Positions 27,261-36,706 of a stretch of 64,000 nucleotides of DNA are shown here, one piece after another. The stretch comes from an uncultured Pseudomonadota bacterium (GTDB taxonomy: Bacteria; Pseudomonadota; Gammaproteobacteria; Methylococcales; Methylomonadaceae): NCBI GenBank assembly GCA_903918375.1, contig CAIXED010000022.1, forward strand, positions 1-64,000, written 5' to 3'. The position numbers and the translations under genes were made by a program. The notes beneath the pieces were generated by a model. That model was not told where the DNA came from, did no database searches, and was given only the letters and a program-made list of their open reading frames with translations. The first letter of the stretch is position 1, and the number at the start of each line of letters is the position of its first letter.

Positions 27261-28253
27261 TTAAATTTCCTGGCTATCATGGTGAGGTGCATTAATTAAT
27301 TTTTCAACGCGCAATGCATATTGTCCGTTTAGCTTGCCGTAACTACATTCTATGATAGGTATATTGTTGATAGTAGCTGATATAATTTCAGGCATTTCAA
27401 TTGGAATTATATCATTCACTTTCATATTCTGAATGTCACGTAATGTCAAATCTATGGATGTTAAATTGGCTGTAAGTTCAACATCGGCACTTTGAACTTC
27501 ACGTTTTAGCATTAACTCCCAGTTAGTATTAGGGGTTGGTGTTTGTTTATTAGCTTTGTTTTGTAATAACTCTTGAATAGGTGAGATTAATTCTGTTGGC
27601 AGACAGAAATTTATATTGCCAGATAAGTTACCTATTTCAACTTTGAATGTGGTCGATAATACTAAATCGCTAGGTTGTGTGATCGTTGCGAATTTAGGAT
27701 TGGTTTCTACTCTAAGCAAGTTAATATCGATTTTATAAATGTCTTCCCATGCTTTTTTGAGACAGTCAAAGATAATCTTAATTATGCGGTTAGCAATTCT
27801 TTGTTCTATTTGGCTGCATTCGTGATTGGCAGTCAATTTGGGGAGGCTACCTGTGCCGCCAAATAAATGATCAACAAGCAAAAATATCAGCTTGTAATCG
27901 ATAGTGATTAATGCGTTGCCTGGTAAAGGATTTATCTCGATGAGATAAATATTAGCGGGTAACAGTATGTTTTGTGTGAAATCACCATGGATTTCAGTCT
28001 TTAAATAGCCGGAAGTAATCTCTACTGGTTTACAGAGTAGATTAAATAGCTCGCTCTTAAATAGTTTACTAAACCGTTCGTTAATCAATTCAATAGCAGG
28101 GAAGTGTTGGCTTTCACTATATTGTTCTGATATAAAACTGTAAGAATCAATTTTTTTCGTGTTATTTAAGGTTTTTTTGTTATGTTTGTCTGTAACGCCA
28201 ATCAATAGTGAGTCTAGTTCAGATTGGGCTAGAAATTTTTCATTAAGTGGCAT
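27261..28253 (-). CDS. fliM: Flagellar motor switch protein FliM
   Basis: 330 residues. The N-terminal segment LAQSELDSLL resembles the CheY-P-binding LSQxEIDALL peptide; the middle domain (NPLPGNALITIDYKLIFLLVDHLFGGTG) binds FliG, and a C-terminal SpoA domain follows. The stop is one base from the fliN start. FliL, usually between fliK and fliM in this gene order, is missing: only 26 bases separate fliK from fliM. Confidence 0.94.
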   Translation of the reverse strand: MPLNEKFLAQSELDSLLIGVTDKHNKKTLNNTKKIDSYSFISEQYSESQHFPAIELINERFSKLFKSELFNLLCKPVEITSGYLKTEIHGDFTQNILLPANIYLIEINPLPGNALITIDYKLIFLLVDHLFGGTGSLPKLTANHECSQIEQRIANRIIKIIFDCLKKAWEDIYKIDINLLRVETNPKFATITQPSDLVLSTTFKVEIGNLSGNINFCLPTELISPIQELLQNKANKQTPTPNTNWELMLKREVQSADVELTANLTSIDLTLRDIQNMKVNDIIPIEMPEIISATINNIPIIECSYGKLNGQYALRVEKLINAPHHDSQEI

Positions 28254-28279
28254 TGTTGATAACTCTAGTAATAAAAATA

Positions 28280-29458
28280 TTAAACATAGATATTGATTAA
28301 GCCATGTCTTGTAATTGTTTTTACCTCAACGATATTGTTATCTGATTTTTCACTGTTATTATTGTTTGAATTAGATGAAAAACTTTGCTTGTTGTTTTCT
28401 GAGTGGCTTTGTTGGGAGCTAACGCTGGTTTGGCCTAGTTGAATGCCGGATTGTTCAAATAGGCTATTCAGTTGTGGTAGCGAGTTTTGTATTGTTTGTC
28501 TAACCTCAGGATGTTCGGCAAAAAACTGTATAGTGGTTTGTTGATGAGCATTTATTTGAAGTTGTACTTGAATGGGGCCTAAATGTTCAGGGTTTATAGT
28601 AATATTTGCACTATTAATATTGTTGTGGTTCATGAAAATAATTCGTTGACTAAAAGCTTCATTCCAACCTGATTCGTGAAGTCGATTATTGATTTGATAG
28701 CTTGTCGATGCTGTATTAGCAATGTCAGTTTTGATTTGATGTTCAAATAAATTATGCTTAGGCTGAGCGTCGGTTAAAGATAGATTTACTGGATTTTCAG
28801 CAATAAACACAGCCGCTTCACTGCTGGTTTTAGAAGGTGAAAGGTCTTTTGTTGTCGAATCTTGACTTAATTCGGCTGATTGCTGAATAACAGAAACGCT
28901 GGCAATAGACTCTGATTTATTTTCATCGACCTTAGTGTTTTTATTAGCATGACTGATTTGGTTAGCCATGTTGATATTCGCCAATAAATTATTGGGTGTT
29001 ATATTGTTTCCTAGTGAATTAGTTGATTGATCAGAATTGTTGGTTAATTCAACTTCGGTGGACGGATTTTTGGTTTGGTCGGTCGAACTAGGGTTTGGAT
29101 TCTTTAATAAGGTTATTTGTGTATTTATATCGGTTTCAATAGGCTCAATATTATCCAAATCGCTTGTTGTAGTGACTTGCCTATGAATAAGGGGTTTGCC
29201 TATAGCAGCAGATGTTAATGTGTTTTTTTCTTGCTGATGTTTGTCTAAAGATGAATTAGATGGCTGTTTTGGTTTATATTTATTATCAGTAATAGCCAAG
29301 GTATTACTTTGAGAATCTTGTTCATCGTTACTGGAATTTACCTGTTGATTGAGTACCGAGTTAAAGCTTAATTTATCCGAGTCTGCTTTTGTATTGGGTT
29401 TGTCAATCAATTGGCTGCTTGATTGCAAATTAGCTTCAGTTACAGTGATTACTCTCAT
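28280..29458 (-). CDS. fliK: Flagellar hook-length control protein FliK
   Basis: 392 residues. The first ~250 are Ser/Thr/Asn/Gln-rich and low in complexity, as in the FliK ruler region; the C-terminal Flg_hook domain is recognisable by NINSANITINPEHLGPIQVQLQI, FFAEHPEVRQTIQNSLPQL and LFEQSGIQLG. It measures hook length and switches export specificity through FlhB. Overlaps the fliJ stop by four bases. A second FliK-like gene lies at 35419. Confidence 0.92.
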   Translation of the reverse strand: MRVITVTEANLQSSSQLIDKPNTKADSDKLSFNSVLNQQVNSSNDEQDSQSNTLAITDNKYKPKQPSNSSLDKHQQEKNTLTSAAIGKPLIHRQVTTTSDLDNIEPIETDINTQITLLKNPNPSSTDQTKNPSTEVELTNNSDQSTNSLGNNITPNNLLANINMANQISHANKNTKVDENKSESIASVSVIQQSAELSQDSTTKDLSPSKTSSEAAVFIAENPVNLSLTDAQPKHNLFEHQIKTDIANTASTSYQINNRLHESGWNEAFSQRIIFMNHNNINSANITINPEHLGPIQVQLQINAHQQTTIQFFAEHPEVRQTIQNSLPQLNSLFEQSGIQLGQTSVSSQQSHSENNKQSFSSNSNNNNSEKSDNNIVEVKTITRHGLINIYV

Positions 29459-29895
29459 ATTCTTACCTGCTGTAGACGTGAAGACATTTCGTCGTTTAAT
29501 TTTTGCTCAGTTTTGTTTTCATTGATTCGATTAATCAGTCGATTTCTATCATTCAATGTTTGGAATGATAAACGTTTTTGCTCAGCCTTTTGCCATTCCT
29601 TTCGATAATGGTCAACAATATTCTTATTTGAGTTTACTGTTTTTTGTTGTTGGTTTATTGCTTTATTAAGGTTGGATAAAAAGGTTTGATAATTATTGTA
29701 AGCACTCATGTTTAAACCCTGTGCCATTTTATTATCAAGCTGTTCACCATATTGATTGCGATAATCTGTCAATAGTTCTAGTTTTTTAATTTCTTCTTGA
29801 TAAGCGAAGTTAGCCTGACTAAGTCTTAATCCAGCTTTTTCTGATTGCTGAGTTGCTAAATCGATTAGTGTTAATATTGAAGAATAGTTCGACAT
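29455..29895 (-). CDS. fliJ: Flagellar export chaperone FliJ
   Basis: 146 residues, almost entirely coiled coil (long heptad helices with many Gln, Lys, Glu). Matches FliJ in size, in the LLTDYRNQYGEQL segment and in position between fliI and fliK. FliJ is the central stalk of the FliI ATPase ring. Confidence 0.9.
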   Translation of the reverse strand: MSNYSSILTLIDLATQQSEKAGLRLSQANFAYQEEIKKLELLTDYRNQYGEQLDNKMAQGLNMSAYNNYQTFLSNLNKAINQQQKTVNSNKNIVDHYRKEWQKAEQKRLSFQTLNDRNRLINRINENKTEQKLNDEMSSRLQQVRI

Positions 29896-29919
29896 TATAT
29901 TTTGACTTTTATCTAGCGG

Positions 29920-31317
29920 TTAATGATTAAAAACCAAGTTTAAATCGTTTAAGCTTCTCTCAATATCAAAACATTCCTCAATATTTTGTTGAAGAAAATT
30001 AGTGATGCGTTCATGCATTGAGATTGCTTTATCGAGTAAAGGATTACTACCTGGGCTGTAAGCACCCACATTAATTAAATCGCGATTACGTTGATAAACT
30101 GACAGTAATTGTTTTAAACGACGCGCAGTTGCTTGATGATTGGTATTGGTAATGTTGTGCATCGCTCTACTAATTGATTGTTCAATATCAATAGCGGGGT
30201 AATGTCCTGCCTCAGCTAAATTCCTACTTAATACAATATGACCGTCGAGAATCGCTCTTGCTGCATCGGCTATCGGGTCCTGTTGATCATCACCTTCAGT
30301 TAACACGGTATAAAAAGCTGTAATTGAGCCACCGCCGGTTTCACCATTGCCAGCGCGCTCTACCAATGCCGGTAATTTTGCAAACACAGAGGGTGGGTAG
30401 CCCTTAGTTGCGGGAGGCTCGCCAATTGCCAACGCAATTTCCCGTTGTGCCATTGCAAACCGAGTTAAGGAATCCATGATTAGTAGCACATTTTTGCCTT
30501 GATCTCGAAAATGCTCAGCGATAACCGTGGTGTAGCTTGCGCCTTGTAAACGTAGTAATGGCGGTAGGTCGGCGGGCGCGGCAACGACCACGGCACGCGC
30601 TCGGCCTTCAGTTCCCAAAATGTTTTCAATAAATTCTTTTACTTCTCGACCGCGTTCTCCGATTAAACCAACCACAATGACGTCAGCGGAGGTATAACGG
30701 GCCATCATGCCTAGTAACACACTCTTACCCACACCTGAGCCTGCGAATAGTCCCATCCGTTGACCGCGACCAACCGATAACATGCTATTGATTGCACGGA
30801 TTCCAACGTCCAAAACTTCGGTAATCGGTTCTCTGCGGAGTGGGTTTATCGCTTGTGAATACAGTGGTGCGGTTTGGAAGTTTTGTAGTGGACCTAAATC
30901 GTCAATCGGTTGTCCGGTGGCATCAAGCACGCGACCAAGTAATGCCGTACCTACGGGTAATCGACGCCCATGTGTTGATTGATTATCGGGGCCGGTTTGT
31001 CGATGGAATAGTGACGGTGTTGGTTTTTCAATGGCAGTAGGAATCACAATTGCACCGGGCTGTACACCTTCGACATCACCGAGTGGCATTAGATATAAAC
31101 GCTCATTGCCAAATCCAACCACTTCGGCATCTAAGCGATGGCCGCTAGGTAAGGGGATGTGACAGGGGCTACCAATTGCTAATTTCAAACCTGTTGCTTC
31201 CATGACTAAGCCGGCAACCCGACTGACACGACCAAAACAGGGCGTGTTTTCCTGATATTTAATTTGATTCTGACAATCTTTTAAAAATGGTAACCATATA
31301 TTTTCTTGACTGTTCAT
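29920..31317 (-). CDS. fliI: Flagellum-specific ATPase FliI
   Basis: 465 residues, F1-ATPase beta-like. Walker [16 protein letters not shown] near residue 175, Walker B in [26 protein letters not shown], and [27 protein letters not shown]. All catalytic residues appear intact. Energises export of flagellar substrates with FliH and FliJ. Confidence 0.96.
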   Translation of the reverse strand: MNSQENIWLPFLKDCQNQIKYQENTPCFGRVSRVAGLVMEATGLKLAIGSPCHIPLPSGHRLDAEVVGFGNERLYLMPLGDVEGVQPGAIVIPTAIEKPTPSLFHRQTGPDNQSTHGRRLPVGTALLGRVLDATGQPIDDLGPLQNFQTAPLYSQAINPLRREPITEVLDVGIRAINSMLSVGRGQRMGLFAGSGVGKSVLLGMMARYTSADVIVVGLIGERGREVKEFIENILGTEGRARAVVVAAPADLPPLLRLQGASYTTVIAEHFRDQGKNVLLIMDSLTRFAMAQREIALAIGEPPATKGYPPSVFAKLPALVERAGNGETGGGSITAFYTVLTEGDDQQDPIADAARAILDGHIVLSRNLAEAGHYPAIDIEQSISRAMHNITNTNHQATARRLKQLLSVYQRNRDLINVGAYSPGSNPLLDKAISMHERITNFLQQNIEECFDIERSLNDLNLVFNH

Positions 31318-31320
31318 AGG

Positions 31321-32034
31321 CTACTCGAATTTCAACCAGTCAGTATTTTGTCCTAACGCCAGTTGTAAATATTGCCAGCGATTAGCAATAGTGGCATCAA
31401 TTTGATTGGTTGCGGTATTAATTTTACAGCCGCCAGGTGCTATATTGGTATCGAGTATGATTTTCCAATCGGACTGAGTAAGTTCATCGCCTATGCTTTG
31501 ATTAAGCAGTTCGGCATCAATTGGGTTTATATATAATTTTGCAGGTAATTGTAAGTAGGGTAGGTTGTTGATAGCCTGTTTTATTATATTAACCACTAAT
31601 TCTGGCTGTACTGTCAGTGCAGTTTTGACCATGGCTTGTGCTAAATCTAAACTTAGCAGTAGAATTTGTTGAGCAATATTTTCTCTGGCATCAATTAAAT
31701 CAGTTTGATATTGATTGATTAATGTATCGAATTGTTGGCGTAATTCAAATTGTAGTTGTTGATTTTGTTGCAAAGCCTCTTGTGTTGCTTTTGCTGTGCC
31801 TTGTTCTGTACCTTGGATTAATCCATCGGCATAGCCTTGCTCAAAGCCATTTTGATAGCCTTGATCTCGGGCGAGGTTGATTTCTTGTTCAATGATCGAC
31901 AAGTTGATCTGTTGATTATTGTTGTCATCAGTATTTATTGATGGTGACAGTATTTCATCAAAAGACTTCAAGTCCCATTGCTGGTAATTAGTTTGAATTG
32001 ATTTTGAATTAGACAAAATAAATTTCTCCATCAT
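31321..32034 (-). CDS. fliH: Flagellar export stator protein FliH
   Basis: 237 residues. Middle region has the glycine-spaced helix repeat GYQNGFEQGYADGLIQGTEQGTA (GxxxG pattern typical of FliH), followed by a long coil and a C-terminal domain binding FliI. Start overlaps the fliG 3' end by 26 bases; the second Met (32031) is equally possible. Regulates the FliI ATPase and links it to the C ring. Confidence 0.9.
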   Translation of the reverse strand: MMEKFILSNSKSIQTNYQQWDLKSFDEILSPSINTDDNNNQQINLSIIEQEINLARDQGYQNGFEQGYADGLIQGTEQGTAKATQEALQQNQQLQFELRQQFDTLINQYQTDLIDARENIAQQILLLSLDLAQAMVKTALTVQPELVVNIIKQAINNLPYLQLPAKLYINPIDAELLNQSIGDELTQSDWKIILDTNIAPGGCKINTATNQIDATIANRWQYLQLALGQNTDWLKFE

Positions 32035-33004
32035 GGCGTAAATTTATTTGCCCTTCATCATCTAAGCGTCTTATGAGTTGCAAAATGTCTTTTTGCTGTT
32101 TATCGATGTCTTGAAGCTTAACGGGGGCTTTGGCTTCAAAGTCTTCACGAAATATATCGGCCGCGCGTTTTGTCATATTGGTGAAGATTTTTTCTTTTAA
32201 TTCTTCGCTACTACCTTTTAGTGCAATGATTAAGGCTTCTGGTTTAATGAAACGTAATATAATCTGAATATCTTCATTTTCAAGCTTCACAATGTCGTCA
32301 AACTTAAATAATCGGTCTTTGATTTTTTTTGCTATTTCAGAATCAATTTCGTTTAATTTTGATAATAGACCAGATTCAATATCATTTTCTAAGAAGTTAA
32401 TAATAGAGGCGGTAGATCGTATACCATCAATCGGTTTTAATTTCCTGACCTCATTACCGATTAATAATTGCGATAAAACATCATTTAATTCATTCAGTGC
32501 AATCGGTTGAGCGGCATCCATTTTGGTAATTCTTAACAGCACTTCTGCTCTTATATTTTCTGGTAATTCAATCAATACTTTACTTGCTTGCATTGGTTCA
32601 AGATGAACCATGATTGTGGCAATAATTTGAGGATGTTCTTGGCTAATTAAGTCAGCAATTGCTTTGCTTTCCATTAGTTTTAAGCGTTCGATTCCAGAAA
32701 TATCGTCAGTGACCATAATTCTATTAACTAAATTATTTCCTCTATCTTCACCCAGTGCTTTAGTGAGTACGTGGCGTATGTAGTTTTCTGAATCGATACC
32801 AAACAGAGTTTGCTTGATTGAGTCATGATGAAAGTCATGCAGTACATGTTCCAAATCTTCGGTGGATACACTTTTCATCGCTGACATGGCGCTACCTAGT
32901 TTTTCAACTTCATGTTGTTCTAGGTATTTTAGAACTTCGGCTGCTTCATTTTGACCCAATGCAAGCATCAAAATGGCTGCTTTTTGGATGCTTGCTTCAC
33001 TCAT
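32009..33004 (-). CDS. fliG: Flagellar motor switch protein FliG
   Basis: 331 residues. ILMLALGQNEAAEVLKYL at the N-terminus binds FliF; EHPQIIATIMVHLEPMQASKVLIELP is the middle ARM-like domain; the C-terminal torque helix region contains FDDIVKLENEDIQIILR with the charged residues that face the stator. Overlaps fliF by eight bases. Rotor protein that converts ion flow to torque. Confidence 0.95.
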   Translation of the reverse strand: MSEASIQKAAILMLALGQNEAAEVLKYLEQHEVEKLGSAMSAMKSVSTEDLEHVLHDFHHDSIKQTLFGIDSENYIRHVLTKALGEDRGNNLVNRIMVTDDISGIERLKLMESKAIADLISQEHPQIIATIMVHLEPMQASKVLIELPENIRAEVLLRITKMDAAQPIALNELNDVLSQLLIGNEVRKLKPIDGIRSTASIINFLENDIESGLLSKLNEIDSEIAKKIKDRLFKFDDIVKLENEDIQIILRFIKPEALIIALKGSSEELKEKIFTNMTKRAADIFREDFEAKAPVKLQDIDKQQKDILQLIRRLDDEGQINLRHDGEIYFV

Positions 33005-34583
33005 GATTCATCCAGTTTTTAAGAACACTGGCGACTATTTGAGGGTTTTCAGCAGCCATTTTTCTAGCAGCTTCAATATTAATCGGTTGATCTTCAACTA
33101 TTGATTGTTTGGATGGATTGGCTTGGTTGCTTAGTTTGGTTAAGGGGAGATTTTTAATTAATGGTTTTAGTAATTTAAAAAGATAAGCAATGATTGCAAT
33201 CGCAAATAGGTATTGGCTTGCGGTTTTTGTGTTTTCAATAGTTAAGAGTTGATTCCAAAAATCTGGGCTATCTATTTGTTCGGTGTTTACTTTTTTAAAA
33301 GGAATGTTAACCACACTGAGGGCGTCACCTCGATCTTCTTTGTAGCCCATTGCTTGTTTTACAAGGCTAGTAATTTGTAGTTTGTCTTCTTCGGTAAAGG
33401 CAATACTGATAGGTTTGCCGTTGCTATCTATTTCGGTTTTGTAATTAACGACTACTGCAACTGTCAGACGTTTAATGGTTCCAGTTGGATTTTTAACAAA
33501 GCGAACCGTCTTATCGACTTCATAATTGGTGGTGGTTTCATGCTCGTCACTGGATTGACTGGCGCTGGCTGGTGCTGTCGTTTGGTTGAGCATTGGTATT
33601 TGATTCAACTGACCAAGTTGACCGGGTTGGTTTGAATAGGCACCTGGTATACCACCGGCTTTATTGCTGCCATTATCACTGCTCGATGATTTGCTATGTT
33701 CACTACGCTTGGCAACATTATTGGCTGTGTTGTTGGGGGTATAAATCTCAGCGGCTTGCTCACTATGAGAAAAATCAACATCGGCAGTTGCTTCGGCTCG
33801 AAGGTTTTCTTGTCCCAAAATGGGAATCAAAATAGATTCAATTCTGTGAACTATGCCGTTTTGTAATTCGTTTACATAGTTTAGTTGGCTAGGATCAAGC
33901 TGATTGTCTGTGGTGTCTGTTGTGGACTTGGTGAGTAAGTTACCGTTTTGATCAACGATGGTAACGTTTTCTGTCAGTAGCTCTGGAATACTGCTGGATA
34001 CAAGATGCAAAATGCCATCAATTTGTTGTTGATCGAGTTTCCTACCTGGATGCAAAGATAATAAAACCGAAGCGGTTGGTTTTTGTTTTTCACGAACAAA
34101 TACTGAAGGTTTGGGGATGGCTAAGTGAACTCGCGATGTTTGGACTGAGGCGATGGAATTAATCGATCTAGCCAATTCACCTTCAAGTGCTCGTTGAAAG
34201 TTAATTTGTTCTAAGAATTGTGAGGTGCCTATTTTTTGGCTTTCCATCAGTTCAAAGCCAATATTGCCGGATTTAGGTAATCCTTGCGTAGCCAATTTTA
34301 AGCGGACATCGTGAACGCGATCTGCGGGGATTAAGATTGCATTACCATTTTCTGCGTACTGATAAGCTACGTTCATTTGTTGCAAGGAAGCAATAATTGC
34401 CCCACCGTCCCGGTCGGAATAGTTGGATACCAATACCTTGAAATCGGGTTTTTCAACCCATAACCAAGTTGTCATCATCGCACCCAGAATTAAAGCAATA
34501 CATGCCCCTATAGCCAAATTACTACCTAATGGGCTTTGGAAAAATTTGCTTATCGAGGTTAAAGATTCCTTGGTAGAAGCCAT
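32997..34583 (-). CDS. fliF: Flagellar MS-ring protein FliF
   Basis: 528 residues. N-terminal membrane helix about 24-43, then YscJ/FliF-like ring-building domain (GLPKSGNIGFELMESQKIGTSQFLEQINFQRALEGEL), a Gly/Ser/Asn-rich linker around 290-345, a second membrane segment near 458-476, and a C-terminal FliG-binding tail. First gene of the fliF-fliR run; its upstream region is shared with divergent fliE. Confidence 0.95.
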   Translation of the reverse strand: MASTKESLTSISKFFQSPLGSNLAIGACIALILGAMMTTWLWVEKPDFKVLVSNYSDRDGGAIIASLQQMNVAYQYAENGNAILIPADRVHDVRLKLATQGLPKSGNIGFELMESQKIGTSQFLEQINFQRALEGELARSINSIASVQTSRVHLAIPKPSVFVREKQKPTASVLLSLHPGRKLDQQQIDGILHLVSSSIPELLTENVTIVDQNGNLLTKSTTDTTDNQLDPSQLNYVNELQNGIVHRIESILIPILGQENLRAEATADVDFSHSEQAAEIYTPNNTANNVAKRSEHSKSSSSDNGSNKAGGIPGAYSNQPGQLGQLNQIPMLNQTTAPASASQSSDEHETTTNYEVDKTVRFVKNPTGTIKRLTVAVVVNYKTEIDSNGKPISIAFTEEDKLQITSLVKQAMGYKEDRGDALSVVNIPFKKVNTEQIDSPDFWNQLLTIENTKTASQYLFAIAIIAYLFKLLKPLIKNLPLTKLSNQANPSKQSIVEDQPINIEAARKMAAENPQIVASVLKNWMNHE

Positions 34584-34660
34584 GATCTAGTAATGTATTT
34601 GTGATTTAGGTGAAAAAAGCGAATGATTAAACTGATAAATGTAAAAAATTGTTAAAGTTG

Positions 34661-34691
34661 AGTATACAATAAGCTCATCTGATCTGTTCAA
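34661..34691 (-). promoter_or_regulatory. Possible promoter of the fliF operon
   Basis: On the minus strand: TTGAAC, 19 bases, TATACT. The -10 matches five of six but the spacer is long. It would start transcription about 70 bases before fliF. No convincing sigma-54 site was found in this divergent gap. Confidence 0.3.
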
Positions 34692-34796
34692 CTATTTAGA
34701 AATCGATTTTGAACAGTGTTTGGGGTTGTGATGTGCAGACACTGACGGATGGAAGGTGTATGGACTTAATTGATTGATTAACTAAAGGGGATGTTT

Positions 34797-35141
34797 ATGG
34801 TTGCGATTGATGGCGGACAAATTGAGGCGATGATTTCTCAAATCCGTAATGCTGTTTCAGGTGTAAACGCGCCGAATTCGATTCAATCGAAGCTTGGGGA
34901 GACTCCGTCAGCGAGTGGTGTCGATTTTGCACAGATTTTTAAAACTCAACTCGATCAGGCGAATCAATTGCAAAAAAATGCCCAACAGCTTGGGCAGCGA
35001 TTTACCCTCGGTGACGAATCCGTCAATCTTTCCGATGTGATGATAGGCTATCAAAAATCCTCAATTGCTATGCAAACCACGCTGCAAGTGCGTAACAAAT
35101 TGGTCTCTGCTTATCACGATATTATGAATATGCAGGTTTAA
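34797..35141 (+). CDS. fliE: Flagellar hook-basal body protein FliE
   Basis: 114 residues; ATG at 34797 chosen because AAAGGGG stands six bases before it, while the ATG two codons earlier would touch it. VDFAQIFKTQLDQANQLQKNAQQL, LSDVMIGYQKSSIAMQTTLQVRNKLVSAYHDIMNMQV are typical. Connects the MS ring to the rod. Here it is separated from its usual place before fliF and lies divergent to it, alone on the plus strand. Confidence 0.94.
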   Translation: MVAIDGGQIEAMISQIRNAVSGVNAPNSIQSKLGETPSASGVDFAQIFKTQLDQANQLQKNAQQLGQRFTLGDESVNLSDVMIGYQKSSIAMQTTLQVRNKLVSAYHDIMNMQV

Positions 35142-35147
35142 TTTTTC

Positions 35148-35432
35148 TTAGAGTTTCGGCGGTGTGGCTTTTTCAATTTGATATAGCCATGCCAACAGTT
35201 CGGCTACCGCTTTGTAGAGATTAGGCGGAATTTCTCGGTCTAGTTCAACTTGCATCAGCAGGGCGACCATTTCCTTTGATTGATGCACATAAATTTCATT
35301 TTCTTGAGCAAGTTTGATGATTTGTTCTGCAATTAATCCTTTACCGGAAGCGACCACCTTGGGGGCTTGAGTGCCGGCGGCATAGGCTAAAGCAACCGCT
35401 TGTCGTAAATTGGGGTCTTTAGGCGCGGCCAT
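35148..35432 (-). CDS. FlhB C-terminal-domain paralogue (FhlB-like)
   Basis: 94 residues equal to the part of FlhB that follows the NPTH autocleavage site: QAVALAYAAGTQAPKVVASGKGLIAEQI, VALLMQVELDREIPPNLYKAVAELLAWLY. It lacks membrane helices and the cleavage motif. Stand-alone FlhB-C proteins can substitute partly for the cleaved C-terminal half of FlhB in export switching. It overlaps the neighbouring FliK-like gene by 14 bases, which suggests the two act together. Confidence 0.85.
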   Translation of the reverse strand: MAAPKDPNLRQAVALAYAAGTQAPKVVASGKGLIAEQIIKLAQENEIYVHQSKEMVALLMQVELDREIPPNLYKAVAELLAWLYQIEKATPPKL

Positions 35433-36366
35433 CGTCGTAAGTTTGCAAAGTTTCTAATCTAATTCCCGCGCTAGCTAGCGAATCAACAAGCTTGTGACTG
35501 TTATTTTTTAATAAGCCCGCAACATCAGCTTGATTAACATGCAATTGCAATTGGGCAGATTCACCTTGTAGGTTAATGGTGGCCGAAATTTGACCTAAAT
35601 TGGGCATATCTAACTTAATCGTTGTCTTCCAGCTGCTGTCATACTGCGACTCATCGGGTGTTTGCTTGTTTGAGTCTTGATCTTTAATCACTTCCCATTG
35701 CATTGATTGCCCAGGCCATGCCTCACCTAACCAAACAAAGCGATTGTTCTCTAAGGTTTCAAGTTGTATCGGGATAAGGCTACTGCTTGCTTGATGAGTG
35801 TTCTGAGGTTCTTGGCGGATTTGCTCAACGCTTCGCTCGCCCTCTGTCCATTGTTTTAAATGTGACTCATAAAATACGCCGCTTTTATCAACCGCGTTAT
35901 TAAGTTGGCTGGCTAGTTGATTGGGGTCCGGTGTCGCGCTGGTTGTTAATGGTGCGGTGCTAGCGATAGGACTGGGTTCTGGATTTTGTTGAATTAACTT
36001 AGCAAGTAATTGACCTGTATCACTGATAACAATTTGTCCTAAATCAACCATTTGCATACTGATGGAGAAGCGAGGTTGATGGTTTTCATTGGCAATCAAG
36101 GTTAATCGTAGTTGATCACCAATTTTAAAATCAGCTGGTAGGCGTAGTTGTAACAGTGAACCTGCTTCTAAGCTATTGTCGATTCGAATGACTGCTGAGC
36201 CATCTTTGAATCGATTAATAATTTGCCCCTGTAACTGTTTGCCAATAGCGATTTGATCAAATTTAAGAAAGTCATCTTGGCGTGGGCTGCCAACGGTATC
36301 GCTTAAACCTGTTGAGGATGAGGGGGATACTGGCGAGTTGCTCGTTAGATTGAGGTTAACGGGCAT
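35419..36366 (-). CDS. Second FliK-like hook-length control protein
   Basis: 315 residues. A beta-rich N-terminal part (IGKQLQGQIINRFKDGSAVIRI, LPADFKIGDQLRLTLI) and a C-terminal Flg_hook-like domain (MPNLGQISATINLQGESAQLQLHVNQADVAGLL, LVDSLASAGIRLETLQ). It differs clearly from FliK at 28280. The pairing with an FlhB C-terminal paralogue is a recurrent arrangement in gammaproteobacteria. It may tune the export switch; role not proven. Confidence 0.75.
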   Translation of the reverse strand: MPVNLNLTSNSPVSPSSSTGLSDTVGSPRQDDFLKFDQIAIGKQLQGQIINRFKDGSAVIRIDNSLEAGSLLQLRLPADFKIGDQLRLTLIANENHQPRFSISMQMVDLGQIVISDTGQLLAKLIQQNPEPSPIASTAPLTTSATPDPNQLASQLNNAVDKSGVFYESHLKQWTEGERSVEQIRQEPQNTHQASSSLIPIQLETLENNRFVWLGEAWPGQSMQWEVIKDQDSNKQTPDESQYDSSWKTTIKLDMPNLGQISATINLQGESAQLQLHVNQADVAGLLKNNSHKLVDSLASAGIRLETLQTYDDGRA

Positions 36367-36368
36367 AT

Positions 36369-36704
36369 TTAGTCACTGTGTTGGTTGTAAGCTTGTTGGA
36401 CTTTTTGTTGCGTATCTAAGCTGCTAATTTTTAAGGCGAGTTCATGTTGCCAGGGTCGGGTGATGTTAAAAAGCAGATGGTTGCATTTCAAAATTTCAGC
36501 AACTAATGTCATGACTTTTGTACGCTGCTGTTGATTTAGCGCCATGTGTGGCGAGTATTGTTTGAGAATATCTATTTGTTGTGAGAAAACGGCTTCAAGT
36601 TCCGCTAACTGCTGCTCATCACGTTGTTCAGCCACTTCCAGCATCTGCTGTGCTAGTGAAAGTATCGTTTCATGAATAGCGATGTATTCATCTTGAGTAA
36701 TCAT
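36369..36704 (-). CDS. fliT: FliT-like flagellar export chaperone
   Basis: 111 residues, all-helical, Gln/Leu rich (QMLEVAEQRDEQQLAELEAVFSQ). Directly downstream of fliS with two bases between, the place of fliT in many flagellar clusters. FliT binds FliD and keeps it unfolded for export. Sequence conservation is low, so the call rests on position, size and helix content. Confidence 0.7.
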   Translation of the reverse strand: MITQDEYIAIHETILSLAQQMLEVAEQRDEQQLAELEAVFSQQIDILKQYSPHMALNQQQRTKVMTLVAEILKCNHLLFNITRPWQHELALKISSLDTQQKVQQAYNQHSD

Positions 36705-36706
36705 GA

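Noticed and set aside
34722-34737. Sigma-54-like GG-N10-GC (GGGGTTGTGATGTGCA) upstream of fliE
   Set aside because: Only the GG and TGCA parts fit; the rest of TGGCACG-N4-TTGCA is missing, so it is too weak to call.
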